A stretch of DNA of 5,608 bases from Planctomycetota bacterium (GTDB taxonomy: Bacteria; Planctomycetota; Brocadiia; Brocadiales; Bathyanammoxibiaceae). The position numbers were made by a program, and so were the translations under genes. This document shows positions 1 to 5,608 of the stretch, one piece after another; positions within the stretch are counted from its first letter, which is position 1; each line of letters begins with the position of its first letter. The notes beneath the pieces were generated by a model, which was not told the origin of the DNA, ran no database searches, and worked only from the letters and a program-made list of their open reading frames with translations. The DNA lies in the NCBI GenBank assembly GCA_030598065.1, contig JAUVQR010000118.1, forward strand, positions 1-5,608, written 5' to 3'.

Positions 1-1
1 A

Positions 2-439
2 AGAAGAGACCCCATGGCCATGCTCCCCTTCTGCGGCTATCACATGGGCGATTATTTCAGGCATTGGCTCAATATGGGGAAGAAAATAGCCGCTCCCCCA
101 AAGATATTCTCAGTCAACTGGTTCAGGATGAACGACAAAGGGGAGTTCCTATGGCCGGGCTTCGGGGAAAACATTCGCGTGCTAAAGTGGATACTGGACC
201 GGGTACACGACCGGGTTGACACCAGAGAAACACCTCTGGGACGTGTCCCGCACTTAAAGGACCTTGACATGCGAGGACTGGACATCCCAGAAGCACAACT
301 TGAGCAATTAGTTGAGATCAACCCGCAAGACTGGCGGCAGGAGGTTGAGGATATAGAGAAGTTATTGAAGGAATTCGGCGACCGCTTGCCACAGGAGATG
401 TGGGAAGAGTTCAATACAATGAAGGCGAAGCTTGGCTAG
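2..439 (+). CDS. pckG: GTP-dependent phosphoenolpyruvate carboxykinase, C-terminal fragment
   Basis: This is the last 145 codons of PEPCK (GTP), which interconverts oxaloacetate + GTP and phosphoenolpyruvate + GDP + CO2 in the cytoplasm, at the gluconeogenic/anaplerotic node. The frame is open to the left edge and begins R-R-D-P-M-A-M-L-P-F-C-G-Y, a hallmark of the family, so the Met at 14 is internal and not the start. The guanine-binding pocket is complete: the NWFR Phe (122-124), FLWPG Phe (146-148), GFGEN Phe (161-163) and its Asn (170-172) match rat PEPCK F517, F525, F530 and N533 in spacing. The tail is acidic and helical and ends in AKLG before TAG. GTP-PEPCKs are usually about 600 residues, so roughly three quarters, including the kinase P-loop and metal site, lies outside the window. 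The next gene starts 50 nt downstream on the same strand. The family call is very secure; physiological direction cannot be read from the sequence. Confidence 0.96.
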   Translation, partial: RRDPMAMLPFCGYHMGDYFRHWLNMGKKIAAPPKIFSVNWFRMNDKGEFLWPGFGENIRVLKWILDRVHDRVDTRETPLGRVPHLKDLDMRGLDIPEAQLEQLVEINPQDWRQEVEDIEKLLKEFGDRLPQEMWEEFNTMKAKLG

Positions 440-457
440 GTTCCGCTACAACGGAAC
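440..457 (+). terminator. Small perfect hairpin directly after pckG stop (weak attenuator candidate)
   Basis: GTTCCG (440-445) and CGGAAC (452-457) form a perfect 6-bp stem around the 6-nt loop CTACAA, starting one base after the pckG TAG. No T-run follows (ATCTCGCATA), so it is not a canonical intrinsic terminator. It could be a processing or 3'-stabilising hairpin between pckG and the prenyltransferase gene, or chance. Confidence 0.25.
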
Positions 458-489
458 ATCTCGCATAACACATCAGGGAATATTGAGGT

Positions 490-1398
490 ATGGGCCCGGA
501 AGAGGATAAGGGGGTTGATTCAAAGGCGGCAGGCGGCCTGGGGTTCTATGAAAAAATCCTCACGCTGTTAGACCTCATAAAGTTCCCGCACACTATATTT
601 TCGGTACCCTTCGCCGTGATGAGCGCCTTCCTGGCCGCCGACGGCATGCCCACCCTGAAGCAACTCGTTCTGATACTGGCGGCACTGGTGATGGCCAGAA
701 GCTGCGCCATGGGCTTCAACAGGCTTGCAGACTTCCAATATGACGCCACCAACCCCAGGACCAGGAAGTGGACCGTCATGCAGATGGAACTGGGCCGCTC
801 GACGCTGTGGGCCTTCACGCTGAGCTGCGCCCTGTTGTTCGTGGTCTTTGCGGCGGCGCTCAACACCCTGACGCTATACCTCTCTCCCGTTGCCCTGGCC
901 GTGGTAATGTTGTATTCATACACGAAGCGGCTGAGCAGCGCCTCTCACTTTATTCTGGGTCTCGCGCTGGCGCTCGCGCCGCTGGGGGCCTGGGTGGCCA
1001 TAAGGGCCAGCTTTGACGTCGCCCCCTGCCTGCTGGCGGCGGCGGTGCTGCTTTGGACGGCGGGTTTTGACGTAATCTACTCCTGCCAGGACGTGGAACA
1101 CGACACACGGGTGGGACTGCATTCTATACCAAAAATGCTCGGCATACGTAACGCACTGAGGGTCTCGCTAACGTTGCACGTACTCATGGTGGTGATACTG
1201 CTGCTGCTGACGAGATACGCAGACCTCGGCAACGTCTACCTGCTGGGGGTATTCATCACTGCCGCGCTACTCTTCTACGAGCACACCCTGGTGAGGCCGG
1301 ACGACCTCTCCAGGGTCAACGTGGCCTTCTTCACCGTAAACGGCCTTATCAGCATGGCCCTGATGGCCTTCACGCTGATAGACATATTTATTTCCTGA
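490..1398 (+). CDS. mqnP: UbiA-family membrane prenyltransferase, MqnP-like
   Basis: A 302-residue polytopic membrane protein that should transfer a polyprenyl chain from its diphosphate to an aromatic acceptor in the inner membrane. Both Mg-diphosphate-binding Asp motifs are present: N77-R-L-A-D81-x3-D85 followed by NPRT (88-91), and D194-x2-Y-S-x-Q-D201-x3-D205 followed by GLHSIP. The NRLAD/NPRT and QDxxxD/GLHSIP signatures resemble the MqnP branch (menaquinone by the futalosine route) more than E. coli UbiA, which has NDYAD. Several hydrophobic helices surround these loops, including about 57-74, 107-125, 128-143, 155-171, 180-196, 226-241, 249-263 and 279-299. ATG 490 is the first possible start: an in-frame TGA lies at 484-486, and AGGGA (475-479) is a plausible ribosome site with 10-nt spacing. 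The first 18 residues are polar and non-conserved. Unusually, the R-x-L-P-x-G stretch normal after NPRT is replaced by a W-T-V-M-Q-M-E-L-G sequence. The acceptor substrate is inferred, because no other mqn gene is visible. Confidence 0.88.
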   Translation: MGPEEDKGVDSKAAGGLGFYEKILTLLDLIKFPHTIFSVPFAVMSAFLAADGMPTLKQLVLILAALVMARSCAMGFNRLADFQYDATNPRTRKWTVMQMELGRSTLWAFTLSCALLFVVFAAALNTLTLYLSPVALAVVMLYSYTKRLSSASHFILGLALALAPLGAWVAIRASFDVAPCLLAAAVLLWTAGFDVIYSCQDVEHDTRVGLHSIPKMLGIRNALRVSLTLHVLMVVILLLLTRYADLGNVYLLGVFITAALLFYEHTLVRPDDLSRVNVAFFTVNGLISMALMAFTLIDIFIS

Positions 1399-1441
1399 AG
1401 AAACCGCTCAGGACCCAGAAGAGGGAGGAAAACAGGACGCT
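1388..1441 (-). pseudogene. Out-of-frame C-terminal segment of the DUF2905 gene
   Basis: Reading the minus strand in the +1 frame from 1441, just after the first T of the TAG at 1442-1440, gives SVLFSSLFWVLSGFFRK and then TAA at 1390-1388. This is a hydrophobic helix with a short basic tail, which is what I expect for the second membrane segment and terminus of DUF2905 proteins after the YFPLA-S-C-I-L-L stretch. It is therefore best read as the rest of the adjacent gene, separated by a one-base frame change. Its end overlaps the last 11 bp of the convergent prenyltransferase gene. The match to the family is from memory, not from an alignment. Confidence 0.72.
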
Positions 1442-1619
1442 ATAAGAGGATGCAGGAGGCAAGCGGGAAGTATAGTCTGAAGTCTTGTCTTTCCAACAGG
1501 ATGTCTCCGGGAAGGCTGCCGATAAAAGGAATTTTCCCCCCTACAAGCAGAACGAATCCCAGCAGCAGAAAAAACATCCCCGTGAATATGAAAGCCTTTG
1601 CGAGGTTACTGAACTCCAT
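1440..1619 (-). CDS. DUF2905 small membrane protein, prematurely stopped by an apparent frameshift
   Basis: A 59-residue frame from ATG 1619 to TAG 1440. It has an N-terminal hydrophobic helix (about residues 7-25) followed by GGKIPFIG-LPGDI and then an F-R-L-Y-F-P-L-A segment. This is the recognisable core of the DUF2905 family, small bacterial inner-membrane proteins of roughly 70-75 residues with two helices and no known function. The frame stops midway into the second helix; the missing part follows in the +1 frame (1388-1441), and rejoining the two would give 76 residues, a normal length. ATG 1619 matches family N-termini. A longer reading from 1745 adds 42 Arg-rich residues and overlaps lptB, so I reject it. 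The upstream ribosome site is weak (only A-rich AAGAA-type sequence). The gene follows lptB by about 56 nt and is probably cotranscribed. It may be a pseudogene, a sequencing error or a genuinely shortened protein. Confidence 0.83.
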   Translation of the reverse strand: MEFSNLAKAFIFTGMFFLLLGFVLLVGGKIPFIGSLPGDILLERQDFRLYFPLASCILL

Positions 1620-1675
1620 CGAAATTAGCTTATTCTTAGCTTCTTTGCGGGCCGTTCTTGCGCCACATCTTGCCC

Positions 1676-2437
1676 TTACGCCGTCCCATAAGCAGGTGGC
1701 TTGGTGTCTTTCTCTACCACGGTAAAGCTCTCTCCAAGATAGCACTCAATGGCCATCGGGTCATTGACAATCTCAGCGGTGGAGCCACGCGTTATCACCA
1801 CACCTTCGTTGAGGATGTAGGAATGGTCGGTGATGGAAAGCGCCTCCCTCACGTTGTGGTCGGTGATAAGAATGCCTATGCCCCTGCTTCTGAGTTCAAG
1901 CACCATGGCCTGCAACTCAGCCACCGCAATGGGGTCTATACCGGAAAAAGGTTCGTCGAGCATGATAAGCGCCGGGTCGGTGGCAAGGCATCGCGCCACC
2001 TCCAGACGCCTCTTCTCGCCACCGGATAAGGTAAACGCCTTTTTCTTGGCAAGGTAGCCCAGCCCAAAGTCGGCCATCAGCCGGTTGGTCCTATCTCGCC
2101 TCTGTGCCCTGCTGAGTTTTCTGGCCTCGAGGATGGCAAGGATGTTTTCTTCTATCGTCAGCCTCTGGAACACGGACGGTTCCTGACACAGATATCCGAG
2201 CCCCATCCTTGCGCGCTTATGTATCGGAAGCTTGGTTATGTCTTTGCCTTTGAACACTATCCTCCCACTGTCGGGGGTGTTTATACCTATTATGCAGCTG
2301 AATCCGGTACTCTTCCCCGCCCCGTTGTGGCCCAAGAGACCCACAACCTGGCCGCTGTCGACCTCAAGATCAAGCGAGTTCAACACCACCCTCTTGCCGT
2401 AACTCTTCGTTAACCCTATGACACTGAGCAGCTTCAC
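1676..2437 (-). CDS. lptB: LPS export ABC transporter ATP-binding protein LptB
   Basis: A 253-residue cytoplasmic ATPase. In the Lpt system LptB dimers bind LptF/LptG and power extraction of lipopolysaccharide from the inner membrane to the LptC-A-D bridge. All ABC ATPase elements are in order: Walker A GHNGAGKST (36-44), Q-loop Q85, signature LSGGE (137-141) followed by KRRLEVAR, Walker B LIMLDEP (157-163) with catalytic E162, D-loop SGIDP and switch H194. The run FSGIDP-IAVAELQ, the ITDHNVRE-LSITD segment and the ending IECYLGESF are LptB-specific and separate it from LivF/LivG-type ATPases. The common GPNGAGKTT Walker A of LptB reads GHNGAGKST here, a tolerated variant in other ABC proteins. 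A 14-residue polar tail follows the usual GE-x-F end. Translation starts at GTG within the lepB stop (GTGA overlap), with CAGGA 7 nt upstream inside lepB, so it is probably translationally coupled. No partner lpt gene is in the window. Confidence 0.95.
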   Translation of the reverse strand: MKLLSVIGLTKSYGKRVVLNSLDLEVDSGQVVGLLGHNGAGKSTGFSCIIGINTPDSGRIVFKGKDITKLPIHKRARMGLGYLCQEPSVFQRLTIEENILAILEARKLSRAQRRDRTNRLMADFGLGYLAKKKAFTLSGGEKRRLEVARCLATDPALIMLDEPFSGIDPIAVAELQAMVLELRSRGIGILITDHNVREALSITDHSYILNEGVVITRGSTAEIVNDPMAIECYLGESFTVVEKDTKPPAYGTA

Positions 2438-3852
2438 CGTATCATCCTGACGCCACTAAGAGGCCAGAAGACAAAAAATGCCTTGCCCACAATATCGTCC
2501 TCGTCAACAAACTTCCACACCCTGCTGTCCTTGCTGTTTATACTGTTATCCCCCAAAACAAAATATTCATTCTCGCCTATCTTAACCGGTTCGGAAACAG
2601 CCCAACGTCCCGACGTCAGGTCGGAGTTATAGTATATGTCTCTAAAAATCTCAATACCGTCAAACATGCACGTAATGTCTTTACCGCCTATTTTTATTCC
2701 ACTATTAGAAACCTCCCCACCATAATCGGGAGTTCCGGAGGCGTAATCATAGGACAATACCTGTTCACCGTCAAGGATAAGCCACAGAACACCGTCCGCG
2801 TGGGAAAACTCCAGTTCATGCCCGCGCCCCGGCTCCAGATACGCATCCGTCTCGGTCAGCACCTTTCCTGAACGTTTCAGGCTGCATCTCTCCGCCGAGC
2901 CGCTTTCCGGGATGCAGGCCTCAAAGATGTCACCGCCCCTCTCTATCGCGAGAACGACGCCCCCCGCACCCCTCGCTACGGTTGCCCGTAGCCTCAGTCT
3001 CAGATCCCCTACCGCGTTCGCGCCCGCCGCGTTATTGTACGCGTAGTTGTCTATTATCCTCCTGGCGAAGCTGGCAAAGGAGGAACCGGCTTCCTTCCCT
3101 ACGGTATCCAGGTAAAGGCTGCTCTCGTCATTCCGCCAGTACTGCCGGTCAAAGTTCCACGCGGGGGCAGCTTGCTCCTTTGCGCGATAGCCATTATTAT
3201 ACACGGGCACCCACATATCTTCCTGTGTCCCGGACGGTTTCTTCGCAACCTTTCCATTTATGAATATGTCACCGTTCTTTATCTGGAGTTCTTCTCCGGA
3301 CAGCCCGACCAGACGTTTGATATAATTCTTTCGTTTGGGTTTGAGCCGTGAGGAGCCGCACTTCTTACATTTCATCCCGTCAAGCCATTTTACTTCAAAC
3401 ATGACGTATCCGCAGTCCTTGCACGTAACATCCGCAAACGGATACTTAAAAACCATTATGTCCCATCTCCCGGGTTCTTTTATGTCATAGATAAACTTGC
3501 TCACAAATATCCTGTTGCCGCCGTGTGGCCCGTTCTTGCGCACGTTGACCTGGAACATGCAGTTCGGGCACGTCGCCCATGAGCCGTGGTGGTCCCTGGT
3601 AAAGTTCCAACCGCAGTTTGGACATTCAACGTGTTTATGTACACCCAGGAGGGCCGGAGCCATTGACCCGGTGGGTATCTTAAACGCCTCCACCACAAAA
3701 TAACGTATACCTAACGCGATGACGACCGATATGAGGACCCACTGGACGTTCTCTCTTATGACGTGAAAGCGGGTCTTTTCATGGTGCTCTCCGTCCGTCT
3801 CCCGGAACCAGCCCAGAGCCCTTATCAATACGCCCGTCTTGTCTTTATTCAT
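2434..3852 (-). CDS. lepB: Type I signal peptidase (S26), enlarged with two zinc ribbons and a lectin-like insertion
   Basis: A 472-residue membrane-anchored serine protease that should remove signal peptides from exported preproteins on the outer face of the inner membrane. One N-terminal membrane segment (about 36-54) is followed by box B, IPTGSMAPAL, with nucleophile S63. The general-base Lys is K179 in YIKRLVGLSGE, and the GDNSINSKDSR box (434-444) precedes a final hydrophobic VGKAFFVFWPL stretch. E. coli LepB has 324 residues and B. subtilis SipS 184; the extra length here is inserted. Two CxxC pairs (C77/C80, C95/C98) and two more (C144/C147, C162/C165) look like two zinc ribbons between Ser and Lys. 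Residues about 228-410 form a beta-rich domain with ELEFSHADG-LWLILDGE and FDGIEIFRDIYY stretches, resembling concanavalin-like jellyrolls. The ATG overlaps the lepA end by 8 bp, with only a weak GGTGATGG upstream. Catalysis is assumed from intact motifs; the functions of the insertions are unknown. Confidence 0.94.
   Translation of the reverse strand: MNKDKTGVLIRALGWFRETDGEHHEKTRFHVIRENVQWVLISVVIALGIRYFVVEAFKIPTGSMAPALLGVHKHVECPNCGWNFTRDHHGSWATCPNCMFQVNVRKNGPHGGNRIFVSKFIYDIKEPGRWDIMVFKYPFADVTCKDCGYVMFEVKWLDGMKCKKCGSSRLKPKRKNYIKRLVGLSGEELQIKNGDIFINGKVAKKPSGTQEDMWVPVYNNGYRAKEQAAPAWNFDRQYWRNDESSLYLDTVGKEAGSSFASFARRIIDNYAYNNAAGANAVGDLRLRLRATVARGAGGVVLAIERGGDIFEACIPESGSAERCSLKRSGKVLTETDAYLEPGRGHELEFSHADGVLWLILDGEQVLSYDYASGTPDYGGEVSNSGIKIGGKDITCMFDGIEIFRDIYYNSDLTSGRWAVSEPVKIGENEYFVLGDNSINSKDSRVWKFVDEDDIVGKAFFVFWPLSGVRMIR
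2445..2449 (-). promoter_or_regulatory. Ribosome binding site for lptB inside lepB
   Basis: On the minus strand CAGGA lies 7 nt before the GTG start of lptB (2437-2435), within the last codons of lepB. Its good spacing supports the non-ATG start, which shares bases with the lepB TGA (2436-2434). The layout suggests coupling of LptB synthesis to translation of the signal peptidase. Confidence 0.6.
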
Positions 3853-5608
3853 TACTAGTGGTACCCATCACCGAAAGGAATGCCTCCTGAGGTATCTCCA
3901 CGCTGCCAACGCTCTTCATCCGCTTTTTCCCGGCCTTTTGTTTTTCCAGCAGTTTTCTCTTCCTGGTGACGTCACCGCCATAGCACTTTGCGGTCACGTT
4001 CTTCCTGAGGGCCTTGATACTCTCGCGGGCAATCACCCTGGAACCTATGGCGGCCTGTATGGCAATCTCAAACATATGTCGTGGTATCTCTTTCCTCAGT
4101 TTTTTCACCGATTTTCTACCCCTGCTGTACGCGTCGTCCCTGTGCACTATAGAAGACAGGGCATCTACCGTCTTTCCACCGATGAATATGTCCAGTTTTA
4201 CCAGGTCGGCCCGTTTATAGCCGATAAACGTGTAGTCAAGTGTCCCGTAGCCCCTGGTGGCGGATTTCAGCCTGTCGTAGAAGTCAAATATCATCTCCGC
4301 CAAGGGAAGCTCGTAGCTTAGTATCACGCGCTTCTGGCTGAGATATTCCGTCTCCTTGTATTTGCCCCTGCGCTCTTCGGCCAGTTGCATGACAGCGCCC
4401 ATGTATTCAGCGGGGAATATAATCTTAATGTCCACGACCGGCTCGCGGAATTCCTCTATCTCATTTACGGGCGGCACCTTATCCGGGTTGTCTATAATCA
4501 ACGTGTCACCTGTCCTGGTAAGGATTTCGTACGTTACACTGGGCGCGGTCTGTATGAGGTTAACGTTGCTCTCCCTCTCCAATCTCTCCTGCACAATCTC
4601 CATGTGCAGCAGGCCCAGGAAGCCGCAGCGGAAGCCAAAGCCCAGGGCGGGCGACTGTTCAGGCTCAAAGGTAAACGAAGAATCATTGAGCGCCAGCTTC
4701 TCCAGGGCAGCCCTCAGTGGAACCAGGTCGGTGTCCATAGTCGGATACAGGCCACAGTACACCATAGGCAGCGGCCTCTGGTAGCCGGGCAGAGGCTTGG
4801 CGGCCCTTACCTTGAAGTACGTTACCGTATCACCCACCTCCACGTCCTGTATCGTCTTTATGTTGGCCACAAAATAACCCACCTCACCCGTTCCAAGCAT
4901 CTTGACGGCGGCCATAGAGGGACGGAATACGCCCACTTCAGTGACCTCAAACGTTCGCCTGGTCTTCATCATGTATATCTTGTCACCGGGCTTTATAGAG
5001 CCGTCAACTATCCGAACGTATACTATCACGCCGCGATAATCGTCGTAGACCGAATCAAATATGAGCGCCCTCAGGGGTGCGGCGCCGTCGCCCTGGGGCG
5101 GAGGTATCCTGTCAATGACGGCATCCAGAACGTCTTCCACGCCCAGGCCCGTCTTCGCGCTGACACGTATCACCTCACCGGACAATACGCCCAGCGTATG
5201 CTCCATCTCCTCAATCACCTCGTCCGGACGTGCCTGTTGCAGATCAACCTTGTTTATGACTGGAACTATCTCCAGGTTATGGTCCAGCGCCAGAAAGGCA
5301 TTCGCCACGGTCTGGGCCTCCACCCCCTGAGAGGCGTCAACCAGCAGCAGCACACCCTCACACGCGGCAAGGCTCCGGCTAACCTCATAACTGAAATCCA
5401 CGTGACCGGGCGTGTCTATCAGGTTCAATATGTACTCCTTGCCGTCCCTGGTATAGGCAAGGATCACGGCGCTGGCCTTTATCGTGATGCCCCTCTCGCG
5501 TTCCAGGTCCATATTGTCAAGTACCTGCTCCTTCAACTCCCTCGAGCTCAAGGTCCTGGTGTGCTCCAGCAGCCTGTCCGCCAGGGTACTCTTCCCGTGG
5601 TCTATGTG
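3845..5608 (-). CDS. lepA: Elongation factor 4 (LepA), N-terminus cut by window edge
   Basis: A ribosome-bound translational GTPase that in other bacteria back-translocates or remodels stalled ribosomes and helps initiation or ribosome assembly. The frame runs to the right edge with HIDHGKST (G1) as the first visible residues, so only about a dozen N-terminal residues are missing; the Leu TTG at 5551 is not the start. Counting 587 visible residues, the G domain has RGIT (39-42, G2), DTPGH (65-69, G3, with the catalytic His), NKVD (119-122, G4) and SAK (150-152, G5). Domains II, III and V follow (FGFRCGFLGLLHMEI, and RGYGTLDY near 450). The EF4-specific C-terminal domain follows (GYKRADLVKLDIFI, RIIARES-like SRVIARESI, TAKCYGGDVTRKRKLLEKQK, VEIPQEAFL). 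There is no domain IV, which excludes EF-G. Length and motifs are normal. Its TAA (3847-3845) lies within the first codons of lepB, the classic lepA-lepB pairing, with coupled translation likely. Confidence 0.98.
   Translation of the reverse strand, partial: HIDHGKSTLADRLLEHTRTLSSRELKEQVLDNMDLERERGITIKASAVILAYTRDGKEYILNLIDTPGHVDFSYEVSRSLAACEGVLLLVDASQGVEAQTVANAFLALDHNLEIVPVINKVDLQQARPDEVIEEMEHTLGVLSGEVIRVSAKTGLGVEDVLDAVIDRIPPPQGDGAAPLRALIFDSVYDDYRGVIVYVRIVDGSIKPGDKIYMMKTRRTFEVTEVGVFRPSMAAVKMLGTGEVGYFVANIKTIQDVEVGDTVTYFKVRAAKPLPGYQRPLPMVYCGLYPTMDTDLVPLRAALEKLALNDSSFTFEPEQSPALGFGFRCGFLGLLHMEIVQERLERESNVNLIQTAPSVTYEILTRTGDTLIIDNPDKVPPVNEIEEFREPVVDIKIIFPAEYMGAVMQLAEERRGKYKETEYLSQKRVILSYELPLAEMIFDFYDRLKSATRGYGTLDYTFIGYKRADLVKLDIFIGGKTVDALSSIVHRDDAYSRGRKSVKKLRKEIPRHMFEIAIQAAIGSRVIARESIKALRKNVTAKCYGGDVTRKRKLLEKQKAGKKRMKSVGSVEIPQEAFLSVMGTTSNE

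Noticed and set aside
52..414. 120-codon open frame on the minus strand across pckG
   Set aside because: It is Ser/Arg/Cys-rich low-information sequence antisense to clearly conserved PEPCK codons.
546..1122. Antisense and alternate open frames (546-923 -, 768-1016 +, 916-1122 -) inside the prenyltransferase gene
   Set aside because: They have no family resemblance and lie over intact UbiA-family catalytic motifs; composition shadows.
1439..1448. Programmed +1 frameshift like that of prfB at the DUF2905 TAG
   Set aside because: There is no upstream Shine-Dalgarno-like stimulator and no slippery CUU-type codon; an indel is the simpler explanation, although the C after TAG is a weak-termination context.
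1620..1745. 42-residue upstream extension of the DUF2905 protein from ATG 1745
   Set aside because: It is Arg-rich, overlaps the lptB 3' end by about 70 bp in another frame, and DUF2905 proteins begin close to their first helix, so ATG 1619 fits better.
2982..3703. Open frames opposite and within lepB (2982-3263 +, 3497-3703 +, 3501-3698 -)
   Set aside because: The lepB frame accounts for this region with intact catalytic motifs and patterned cysteines.
3839..4321. 160-codon plus-strand open frame, and others opposite lepA (4014-4220, 4356-4784, 5061-5330)
   Set aside because: They lie fully antisense to conserved LepA codons, with no recognisable domain or ribosome site.
1..5608. Mobile element, CRISPR array, tRNA/rRNA, toxin-antitoxin or defence island
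   Set aside because: No direct-repeat arrays, transposase motifs or RNA-gene signatures were seen; nearly every base is assigned to a housekeeping-type gene.

Overview
The window holds five protein-coding genes in two convergent groups. All five belong to known bacterial families. I see no RNA gene, mobile element, CRISPR array or phage module. The plus-strand group covers roughly the first 1.4 kb: the C-terminal end of a GTP-dependent phosphoenolpyruvate carboxykinase (pckG, cut by the left edge), then a UbiA-family membrane prenyltransferase that most resembles MqnP of the futalosine menaquinone pathway. The minus-strand group fills the rest. In transcription order it is lepA (elongation factor 4, cut by the right edge), lepB (an enlarged type I signal peptidase), lptB (the ATPase of lipopolysaccharide export) and a small DUF2905 membrane protein.

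The minus-strand genes look like one operon. lepA and lepB overlap by 8 bp, lepB and lptB by 4 bp (a GTGA stop/start overlap), and the DUF2905 start lies about 56 nt after lptB. The set combines translation quality control (EF4), signal-peptide removal, outer-membrane LPS export and a small inner-membrane protein, so its theme is envelope biogenesis. The two groups meet tail to tail around 1388-1440 with no recognisable intrinsic terminator.

The likely source is a Gram-negative-type bacterium, because LptB implies LPS export. Base composition is slightly GC-rich by eye, and ATA (Ile) and AGG (Arg) codons are frequent. The signal peptidase has CxxC zinc-ribbon insertions and a lectin-like insertion that I associate with Planctomycetes. 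With a GTP-type PEPCK and an MqnP-like enzyme, this suggests a planctomycete, perhaps near the anammox order Brocadiales. That is inference and was not tested by any search.

Two observations deserve follow-up. First, the DUF2905 frame stops at TAG (1440-1442), but the family's expected hydrophobic C-terminus continues at once in the +1 frame to a TAA at 1388-1390. Second, the signal peptidase carries two four-cysteine zinc ribbons between its catalytic Ser and Lys, plus a roughly 180-residue beta-rich domain before its GDN box. I found no convincing undescribed multi-gene system here.
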